DNA of 7,673 nucleotides from an uncultured Clostridium sp. (GTDB lineage Bacteria; Bacillota; Clostridia; Lachnospirales; Lachnospiraceae). Positions 1-5,641 of the stretch are shown here, piece by piece. Where the stretch lies: positions 1 through 7,673 of the forward strand of contig CAJJLI010000083.1 in the NCBI GenBank assembly GCA_905192625.1, given 5' to 3'. A program made the translations under genes and the position numbers. The notes below the pieces were generated by a model. The model did no database searches, had not been told where the DNA came from, and saw only the letters and a program-made list of their open reading frames with translations. How positions within the stretch are numbered: the first letter of the stretch is position 1; the number at the start of each line of letters is the position of its first letter.

Positions 1-1349
1 ATAATAACATCACTTTTGCTACAAACAGCTTTTACTTCAGAAAGACGATCATTCTCAGTTCCGCGTCCTCTTAAACGATTTTTATGTAAATGGCAACCTT
101 CTGAAGCAAACACCCTTACATCATCGCCTAGATAATCTTGAAATCCTTCTAATACGGTTACATAACGAGAAGCTGTTCCTTCGTAATTTCCTTCCAGGGC
201 CTTTCTGTTATTCGCATTTGGACCGATGATACCAATGGTCTTAATCTTAGATTTATCAAGTGGTAATAGATTATCTTTATTCTTAAGTAGCACAAGACTT
301 TTTTTAGCAACCGAAAGATTGAATTCTTTCATTTCCTTTGAATCAACAACCTCGTAAGGGATACTATCATATGGAACTTTACCAGTTTCCTCAAATAATC
401 CAAGCTTCATTCTGGTTGTAAATAATCTAGTTACTGCTGTATCTATTTGTTCTTCCTTAAGTTTCCCTTCTTTTACTGCTTCTAACAAATATATAAAGAG
501 ATTTCCACAGTTTAAATCACATCCGTTTTCTACAGCAAGTGCTACCGATTCCACTGGTCCATTTGTTACTTTATGATATTCATGAAAATCTTTAATTGCC
601 CAACAATCAGATACCACATGACCATCAAATCCCCAGGAGTCTCTAAGGATATCTTTTAATAAGGTCTTACTTCCACAGCACGGCTCACCATTTGTTCTGT
701 TATATGCTCCCATAACAGACTCTACGTTTGCTTCTTTCACAAGTGCCTTAAATGCAGGAAGATATGTTTCATATAAATCTTTTTCAGAAACCTTTGCATC
801 AAAGCTATGTCTTAAATCTTCTGGTCCAGAATGCACTGCAAAATGTTTTGCACATGCTGCTGCTTTTAAGTAATTCTCATCATGTCCTTGTAAACCTTCT
901 ACAAATCGAACGCCTAACCGTGAGGCTAAATATGGATCTTGGCCATATGTTTCATGGCTTCTGCCCCAACGCGGATTCCTAAAAATATTCACATTCGGAG
1001 CCCAAAAAGTAAGCCCTTTATAGATATCGGTATCTCCAAATTCTTGTTGCATATTAAATTTTGCCCGACCCTCTGTTGCAATCGCATCTCCTATCGTTTC
1101 CATCAAATCCTCATCGAAGGTAGCGGCTAAGCCAATTGCTTGTGGAAATACAGTTGCAATTCCTGCTCTGGCAACTCCATGTAATCCTTCATTCCACCAA
1201 TTGTATGCTTTCACATTAAGTCTATCGATACTTGGTGCAGTATGAAGCATTTGAAACACTTTTTCTTCTAGGGTCATCTGATCCACTAATTCTTTTGCTC
1301 GATTTTTATATTCATTTACTTTTTCTTTATTTAACATGAATTCTTTCAT
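1..1349 (-). CDS. Glycoside hydrolase family 3 enzyme (beta-xylosidase/beta-glucosidase type), C-terminal part outside window
   Basis: Translating the minus strand from ATG 1349 gives 449 codons open to the window edge. GH3 enzymes release terminal beta-linked sugars from oligosaccharides by a retaining mechanism. Seen: a beta-xylosidase-like start (NWWNEGLHG, residues 50-58), the substrate-contact block NPRWGRSHETYG (125-136), the conserved KH pair (168-169), and VVSDCWA with the expected nucleophile Asp248. The second, alpha/beta GH3_C domain begins near residue 345 (SLVLLKNKDNLLPL at 351-364) and is cut off; family members usually have 700-800 residues. No signal peptide is visible, so it is probably cytoplasmic and acts on imported oligosaccharides. 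AGAGGTG just upstream supports the start. It lies downstream of the transporter genes on the same strand, separated by 431 bp. The family is certain; xylosidase versus glucosidase is inferred from the plant/bacterial beta-xylosidase-like N-terminus and remains unproven. Confidence 0.95.
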   Translation of the reverse strand, partial: MKEFMLNKEKVNEYKNRAKELVDQMTLEEKVFQMLHTAPSIDRLNVKAYNWWNEGLHGVARAGIATVFPQAIGLAATFDEDLMETIGDAIATEGRAKFNMQQEFGDTDIYKGLTFWAPNVNIFRNPRWGRSHETYGQDPYLASRLGVRFVEGLQGHDENYLKAAACAKHFAVHSGPEDLRHSFDAKVSEKDLYETYLPAFKALVKEANVESVMGAYNRTNGEPCCGSKTLLKDILRDSWGFDGHVVSDCWAIKDFHEYHKVTNGPVESVALAVENGCDLNCGNLFIYLLEAVKEGKLKEEQIDTAVTRLFTTRMKLGLFEETGKVPYDSIPYEVVDSKEMKEFNLSVAKKSLVLLKNKDNLLPLDKSKIKTIGIIGPNANNRKALEGNYEGTASRYVTVLEGFQDYLGDDVRVFASEGCHLHKNRLRGRGTENDRLSEVKAVCSKSDVI

Positions 1350-1460
1350 ATACACCTCTGCCTCATATTTATGTCTTTTACTGTCTATAATGTTTGTAAA
1401 AATACTATTCTACTTCATTCACACCTATTATCTTTATCATTCAAACTTTACAGTTCATAA

Positions 1461-1489
1461 TCTATACTATACTTGATAAATTCAGTCAA
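1461..1489 (-). promoter_or_regulatory. Candidate sigma-A promoter for the GH3 gene, straddling the end of the palindromic element
   Basis: On the minus strand a -35 box TTGACT (1489-1484, 5/6 to consensus) is followed after exactly 17 bp by TATAGA (1466-1461, 4/6). Transcription would start near 1454, leaving a leader of about 105 nt before the GH3 start codon. The -35 lies within the palindromic element and the -10 lies just outside it. The -10 is only moderate, and AT-rich DNA gives chance matches, so this is a candidate. I saw no better-spaced pair between 1350 and 1460. Confidence 0.42.
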
Positions 1490-1749
1490 AAAAGTATATG
1501 AATTACCATGATTAAAAATTTTACATCGACGTGACTATGACAAATTTGTAAAGCTAGTTATGATTTAAAACTTTGATTTAGATATAAAAAGTTCACTGTT
1601 TGACGAACAACGTGAGGAGTTTGAACCTTTTTATATCTGTTTTTGTCAAAGTTATAAACCATTAGTAGCTTCCAAATGAGGAGTCGGAACAGAGATGTAA
1701 AATTTTAAATCATGGTAATATAGATAATCTAAATTCTGAATTTATCAAG
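1472..1749. mobile_element. TA-flanked foldback/MITE-like palindromic element, 278 bp, non-coding
   Basis: The two halves of this stretch are inverted copies of each other. Outer arms CTTGATAAATTCAG (1472-1485) and its exact complement (1736-1749) are flanked by TA on each side (1470-1471, 1750-1751). Because TA is self-complementary, the perfect match runs on to 1469 and 1752. Then come equal 16-nt non-matching segments (1486-1501, 1720-1735) and 26-bp arms matching at 25 of 26 positions (1502-1527 with 1694-1719). Further in are a diverged stretch (1528-1568 with 1654-1693), an 8-bp arm (1569-1576 with 1646-1653) and a 12-bp perfect arm (1580-1591 with 1627-1638) around a 35-nt centre. It holds no convincing ORF. 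Long terminal inverted repeats with a TA target fit non-autonomous relatives of IS630/Tc1-mariner transposons. This assignment is inferred from structure alone; the element family is not recognised. It could instead be a transcribed structured RNA or an operon-end hairpin. Confidence 0.55.
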
Positions 1750-1780
1750 TATTCATCTAACTCTTACACTGCTAAGTTTT

Positions 1781-2659
1781 TTATTCCTTTAAAGATCCGA
1801 TCATCATCCCTCCTTCAAAGTACTTCTGAACAAATGGATAAATACATAGGAATGGTAGGGTTGATGTAATAACCATAGCTGCCTTCGTTGTTTCTAACAG
1901 CTGCTCGTAGTTTACAATCTCACCTACACTCTTTTGAAAGGATTCATCGCCTACAATCAAAATATTCCTTAGTACGAGCTGCAATGGAAAAAGATTTTTA
2001 TTTCTTAAAAACATCTTAGCATTGAACCAACTATTCCAATGTCCTACTCCATAATATAAAATCATAACCATCATTGCTGGTTTTGATAGCGGGATAAATA
2101 TTTTAAATAGGGCTGTTAAATGCCCTCCACCATCCATCATAACGGATTCTACTAAACTATCTGGAATCGTACTAAAATAGGTACGTAATAAAATCATGTT
2201 ATATGTACTAACTGCTGTTGGTAAGATTAATGCCCAAAGAGAGTTGTATAGACCAACTCCTTTTACTACAAGGTAAAACGGGATTAAACCACCACTAAAG
2301 TACATTGTTATCATAAAAAACAATGTAATATGTTTATGAAAATAAACGTTTTTTCTCGCAAGGAAATACGCGCCACAAGATGTTAAAGTAATATTTATGA
2401 CTAATCCAAAACCCATAATAAATAAGGTATTACGATAGCCGGTTATCACATTTCTTGTGGAAAAAACTAATTTATAGCCTTCCAAAGAAAAACCTTTAAA
2501 CCATAGAAGGATCCCTCTATGCTTTACTAACTCATTTGCATCACTAAAGGATACAAATACTTCATATAGTAATGGATATAGCATTACTACTGCAACGATT
2601 ATAAGGATTGCAGCCATAAATAAATCTGGTATCCACGAAACTAACTTCTTTCTTTTCAT
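1781..2659 (-). CDS. Sugar ABC transporter permease, LplC/YtcP-like (CUT1 family, MalG-type position)
   Basis: A 292-residue inner-membrane subunit that, with the other permease, forms the channel of a CUT1 carbohydrate importer. Hydrophobic segments lie at about residues 12-34, 78-99, 112-133, 140-158, 194-212 and 258-277, giving the six-helix layout usual for this family. The ATPase-coupling EAA loop is at 171-191, with E171, D176, G177 and a terminal IPL (189-191). It is followed by YYGVGHWNSWFNA (202-214), typical of LplC/YtcP-type permeases. A short basic N-terminus (MKRKK) precedes the first helix. The start is supported by TGAGGT (2672-2667), 7 bp from the ATG. It follows the upstream permease by only 24 bp, so the two are co-transcribed. 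The substrate cannot be read from the permease; an oligosaccharide is likely given the binding protein and the GH3 neighbour. The length matches B. subtilis LplC-like proteins. Confidence 0.95.
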   Translation of the reverse strand: MKRKKLVSWIPDLFMAAILIIVAVVMLYPLLYEVFVSFSDANELVKHRGILLWFKGFSLEGYKLVFSTRNVITGYRNTLFIMGFGLVINITLTSCGAYFLARKNVYFHKHITLFFMITMYFSGGLIPFYLVVKGVGLYNSLWALILPTAVSTYNMILLRTYFSTIPDSLVESVMMDGGGHLTALFKIFIPLSKPAMMVMILYYGVGHWNSWFNAKMFLRNKNLFPLQLVLRNILIVGDESFQKSVGEIVNYEQLLETTKAAMVITSTLPFLCIYPFVQKYFEGGMMIGSLKE

Positions 2660-2683
2660 ATGTCATACCTCAACTTTTAACTT

Positions 2684-3679
2684 TTAAAATAGACTAGATT
2701 CTGATAACTTAGAGCTTATTTTATTTACAATAAACACTAAGGTAAAGCTTATTACTGCTTCGAATAAACTTACTGCTGCCGAATAGCTATAGCTACCATC
2801 CAATAAACCTTTTCGATATACGTAAGTCGAAATAACGTCTGCCACTTCATAAGTAGATTCATTGTACATCAGCAATATTTTTTCAGAACCTACACTAAGA
2901 ATTTTACCCATCTGTAAAATAAACAAAATAATTACTGTTTGTTTTATTCCAGGTAAAGTGATATGCCATATTCTTTTAAAACGTCCAGCCCCATCCAGTG
3001 CAGCTGCTTCATAAAGTTGGGTATCTACGCCAGCAATCGCTGCAATATACATAATACTGCTCCAGCCAATCCCTTGCCAAATTCCACTTCCAATATAAAT
3101 TGTTCTAAAATACTTTGGTACCTGTAATAGAGATTCCCTGTTTAGCCCTATCATTTCGCGTAGATCATTAAACAAACCATCCGTCAAACAAAATCCTGTC
3201 AAAAGTCCACATAAAACTACCGTTGAAATAAAATGTGGAAAATAAGATATTGTTTGTACCGTACGTTTTATACGTTTAAAACGAATTTCACTAAGAACTA
3301 AAGCCAAAATAATTGGTGCAGGAAAACTAAAGATTAAACTATATAAACTAATGGTAATGGTATTGCGCATTAAACGTCCAAAGAATGGATTTTGTAGAAA
3401 GTCAATAAAGTTACCAAATCCATAATAATCCGTCCAAGGACTTCCAAAAATTCCAAGCGCCGGTTTATAATTTTTAAATGCCATAACTATTCCAGCCATT
3501 GGTATGTAACTAAATATGATATAATATAAAATGATTGGCAAAACCATAAGATAAACCGCTTTGTTCATCTTTAAATCTCTTTTAATCATTTTCTTTTTTA
3601 TATTTCTTTTTTCTATTTTACTTAACTTACTAATAGACCCAGCTGGCGATACCGCAGTAGCCGTATGCTTTTTTAGCAT
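2684..3679 (-). CDS. Sugar ABC transporter permease, LplB/YteP-like (CUT1 family, MalF-type position)
   Basis: A 331-residue inner-membrane permease, partner of the next gene in a CUT1 oligosaccharide importer. The first 40 residues are hydrophilic and strongly basic (KIEKRNIKKKMIKRDLK, 21-37). Membrane segments follow at about 41-66, 108-130, 147-164, 196-217, 246-265 and 300-319. The EAA loop is well preserved: E224-A-A-A-L-D-G230 and ITLPG (240-244), the site that docks to the ATP-binding subunit. FKNYKP (68-73) and FSYIPM (56-61) are typical of LplB/YteP-like proteins. A near-perfect AAAGGAGG (3695-3688), 8 bp before ATG 3679, sets the start; an internal Met31 has no comparable site. It lies 78 bp downstream of the binding-protein gene, with a hairpin in the gap. 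No ATPase gene is adjacent. In Firmicutes such importers commonly use a shared MsmX-type ATPase, so one is expected elsewhere in the genome (inference). Confidence 0.95.
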   Translation of the reverse strand: MLKKHTATAVSPAGSISKLSKIEKRNIKKKMIKRDLKMNKAVYLMVLPIILYYIIFSYIPMAGIVMAFKNYKPALGIFGSPWTDYYGFGNFIDFLQNPFFGRLMRNTITISLYSLIFSFPAPIILALVLSEIRFKRIKRTVQTISYFPHFISTVVLCGLLTGFCLTDGLFNDLREMIGLNRESLLQVPKYFRTIYIGSGIWQGIGWSSIMYIAAIAGVDTQLYEAAALDGAGRFKRIWHITLPGIKQTVIILFILQMGKILSVGSEKILLMYNESTYEVADVISTYVYRKGLLDGSYSYSAAVSLFEAVISFTLVFIVNKISSKLSESSLF

Positions 3680-3699
3680 ATACGATTCCTCCTTTAAAA

Positions 3700-3734
3700 T
3701 ACAAGGCCAGGCATTTGTTAAACCAAGCCTTGTA
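3700..3734 (-). promoter_or_regulatory. Intercistronic hairpin between binding-protein and permease genes
   Basis: TACAAGGC (3700-3707) pairs with GCCTTGTA (3727-3734). The stem extends through a G-U pair and one mismatch to two more G-C pairs, giving 12-nt arms (3700-3711, 3723-3734) around an 11-nt loop. In the mRNA it begins 23 nt after the binding-protein stop codon and is followed by UUUU before the permease ribosome binding site. Such hairpins commonly stabilise the binding-protein end of sugar-importer messages or act as leaky terminators, so that binding protein exceeds permease. The hairpin is seen; the role is inferred. The short U-run argues against full termination. Confidence 0.6.
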
Positions 3735-3757
3735 ATTGTTAGTAATTCATTCTTATC

Positions 3758-5419
3758 TTAACGTGCGATATAGCGATCATAAGCAGCTTGTCTGTATTCA
3801 AGCACCTTATCAATACCGTACTGTTTAAGCGTCTTAATAAATGAATCGTAGTTCGCTAGATCTTCTGTACCGAGTACATATTTCGTAATATTTTCACGAG
3901 CATAAGTATCAATATTACTATAATTCTGGTTAATATAATCCGATTCTTCCTCTGTAAATGTTACAGCTGGCATTAAATACTGTTCCATTTCAGTTGCCCA
4001 TGTGTTTAAGATATTTGTCTCGTAATCTTCTCTTACTCTGACATAATCTTTAGAAACAAATTGTGGCCAGTTAGCATTCTTTGTTACATATCCAAGAACA
4101 GTTGAAGGATTGGATTCATTTGGATTATTTAAGATAAAGTCAGTATAAACAACCTTACCATCTACCTTTTCATATGTAACACCTTCAATACCATATTTTA
4201 ATATGTTATTACCTTCTTCACTGTACATAAAATCCATCCAACGTGCTACTGTTTCAATGTCTTTACAAGCTGTACTAATACTAAAACCTGCGTCTCCTGT
4301 ATACATTCCATTGTAGGAACTAAATAGTGGAGTGTCTCCTTCGCTTTTAACTAAGGAATTTAGTGCCACAACTTTAAAATTAGGATCTGTACTTTCATTT
4401 GCTACGATAGCATTCTTGTTATTGGATAGCATCTGAATAGAAGCACCGGCTTCACCACTTGCAAATTTGGACTGCACTGTGTTTTTATCAACAGAAGCAA
4501 CATCTGCATCAATAAGACCTTCCTTATACCATTGATTCATCATAGTTAAAAATTCTTTATAATTTTCTTCTAACGGTCCAAATTTTACTTTACCGTCCTT
4601 TACATAGAAAGGATAAAGTGCCTCAAAGGAGGAACTTAAGGAAGCCGTTCCATACTGTTGGAACATCCAACGAAGTTCAAATGTAAGTGGAGTTTTGCAA
4701 TTTAACTCTGTCTTAAATCTTGTCAAAACATCATGAAGTTCGTCTAATGTTTTAGGAGCTCCTACGCCAAGTTTGTCAAGCCAGTCCTGTCTTATGGTTA
4801 ATCCCATTGCAGGTTCTGGATTTTCGTTTATTACAGGCAATGTATAATAGATTCCATCGTCTGTAGTAATCATTTTTGCAATTTCAGGATAATCTTCTAA
4901 AAACTTTTTAAAATTTGGCATGTATTGATCGATCACATCGTTTAAGCTAATGATATAACCATCTTTCAGTGCTGCGCTTGGACCACCAGGAAATGAAATC
5001 CAGTTCGCACGAAAGATATCTGGATATTCCCCACCAGCTAATAAAAGCATAAATTCATCACTAGGTGCTGTTGATCCATATTTTCCACCTAAATCAATTA
5101 AAGTAACGCCAGTCTTGTCTTTTAATGTCTGCATCCAGTTATAATCTTTGTACCAATCCTTCATTTCAGAAGTATCATATACTTCACGTCCGTCTCCCCA
5201 GTTCATCGTTATTTTCTTATCACCTGCAATTGGATAAGAAAACTCTGTAGTTTCTGCACTCTTTTCCTGATTCACTGACTCGACTTTCCCATTATCACTT
5301 ACTGAATTTACTGGTTCTTCCGTTTTTTCTGTCTTTTTACAACCAGAGAAAGAACCTACTAGAAGTGCCATGGCTACTACAAGTGTTGCGAATTTGAATT
5401 TTACTCTTTTTTGTTTCAT
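3758..5419 (-). CDS. Extracellular solute-binding lipoprotein of a CUT1 sugar ABC importer (LplA/YtcQ-like)
   Basis: A 553-residue lipid-anchored binding protein that captures the sugar outside the membrane and delivers it to the two permeases. The N-terminus is a lipoprotein signal: basic MKQKRVKFKF, a hydrophobic core, then SFSGC with the lipidated Cys27 (Phe at -3 is less common but tolerated). A Ser/Glu/Lys-rich tether (28-60) precedes the folded domain. FMLLLAGGEYPDIFRANW and the later IRQDWLDKLGVGAPKTLDEL region are typical of SBP_bac_1-type family members. At about 550 residues it is the long form common in Lachnospiraceae and Paenibacillus, longer than B. subtilis LplA (about 500). 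TGGGAGG ends 5 nt before ATG 5419 and fixes the start. It is the first gene of the operon, with its own candidate promoter and a repeat array upstream. The exact ligand is unknown; xylo- or gluco-oligosaccharides are a guess from the GH3 neighbour. Confidence 0.95.
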   Translation of the reverse strand: MKQKRVKFKFATLVVAMALLVGSFSGCKKTEKTEEPVNSVSDNGKVESVNQEKSAETTEFSYPIAGDKKITMNWGDGREVYDTSEMKDWYKDYNWMQTLKDKTGVTLIDLGGKYGSTAPSDEFMLLLAGGEYPDIFRANWISFPGGPSAALKDGYIISLNDVIDQYMPNFKKFLEDYPEIAKMITTDDGIYYTLPVINENPEPAMGLTIRQDWLDKLGVGAPKTLDELHDVLTRFKTELNCKTPLTFELRWMFQQYGTASLSSSFEALYPFYVKDGKVKFGPLEENYKEFLTMMNQWYKEGLIDADVASVDKNTVQSKFASGEAGASIQMLSNNKNAIVANESTDPNFKVVALNSLVKSEGDTPLFSSYNGMYTGDAGFSISTACKDIETVARWMDFMYSEEGNNILKYGIEGVTYEKVDGKVVYTDFILNNPNESNPSTVLGYVTKNANWPQFVSKDYVRVREDYETNILNTWATEMEQYLMPAVTFTEEESDYINQNYSNIDTYARENITKYVLGTEDLANYDSFIKTLKQYGIDKVLEYRQAAYDRYIAR

Positions 5420-5471
5420 AAATACCTCCCAGATTAATATTAGTTACCAAATTTACTATGTAACAAATATC

Positions 5472-5500
5472 ATCATATCTATCGCATCTTTTAAATTCAA
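5472..5500 (-). promoter_or_regulatory. Candidate sigma-A promoter of the transporter operon
   Basis: On the minus strand TTGAAT (5500-5495, 4/6 to the -35 consensus) and TATGAT (5477-5472, 5/6 to the -10 consensus) are separated by exactly 17 bp. Transcription would start near 5465, giving a leader of about 46 nt with the GGGAGG ribosome binding site. The weak -35 fits a promoter that needs an activator, and the repeat array begins 20 bp upstream of it. This assignment is by consensus match only. Confidence 0.55.
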
Positions 5501-5520
5501 TTCACACTTCCTACTTGCAA

Positions 5521-5581
5521 TCATCGTTTTCAATTTCCAAATCAACGTTTTCGATTTCAAATCACCATTTTAGGTTTTTAG
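5521..5581. repeat. Three helically phased 20-21 bp direct repeats, possible AraC-type operator
   Basis: Units begin at 5521, 5542 and 5562 (plus strand). Unit 1 reads TCATCGTTTTCAATTTCC and unit 2 TCAACGTTTTCGATTTC; these two differ at two positions plus one indel. Unit 3 (TCACCATTTTAGGTTTTT) is degenerate, about 13 of 20 matching. Spacing of 20-21 bp is two helical turns, the arrangement AraC-family activators use for direct-repeat half sites. The array sits between the regulator and the transporter promoter, upstream of the -35. An activator-binding role is inferred. Confidence 0.5.
5546..5559 (-). promoter_or_regulatory. Weak cre-like (CcpA) site inside the repeat array
   Basis: The minus strand reads TGAAATCGAAAACG, matching the catabolite-responsive consensus TGNAARCGNWWWCA at 12 of 14 positions. 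The mismatches are a T where a purine is expected and a final G in place of A. Carbon catabolite control of a sugar importer would be expected in a Firmicute. However, the site lies inside a repeated unit and about 87 bp upstream of the predicted start, so the resemblance may be incidental. Confidence 0.25.
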
Positions 5582-5641
5582 CGAAAAATCCGTACTTTCT
5601 GATGACATATAATCATATTTAGATAGGCTATTTACATAGAA

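Noticed and set aside
752..1130. Plus-strand open frames of 63-76 codons
   Set aside because: They lie antisense within the clear GH3 gene, have low-complexity composition, and lack family features or a ribosome binding site.
1469..1752. 6S RNA or a riboswitch as an explanation of the palindrome
   Set aside because: The long-hairpin shape recalls 6S RNA, but I see no conserved 6S or aptamer sequence, and the TA-flanked matching termini fit a foldback element better. A covariance-model search would settle it.
3561..3761. Plus-strand 66-codon frame rich in Phe and Ile
   Set aside because: It is the antisense shadow of the Lys-rich N-terminus of the first permease plus the intercistronic hairpin.
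5370..5573. Plus-strand 67-codon frame over the operon promoter region
   Set aside because: It overlaps the binding-protein signal sequence, promoter and repeats, has no ribosome binding site, and its Phe/Asn-rich composition reflects the AT-rich repeats.
5574..5592. Small hairpin GGTTTTT/AAAAATCC as a regulator terminator
   Set aside because: The stem is short and AT-only apart from two G-C pairs, contains a bulge, and lacks a following T-run on the minus strand.
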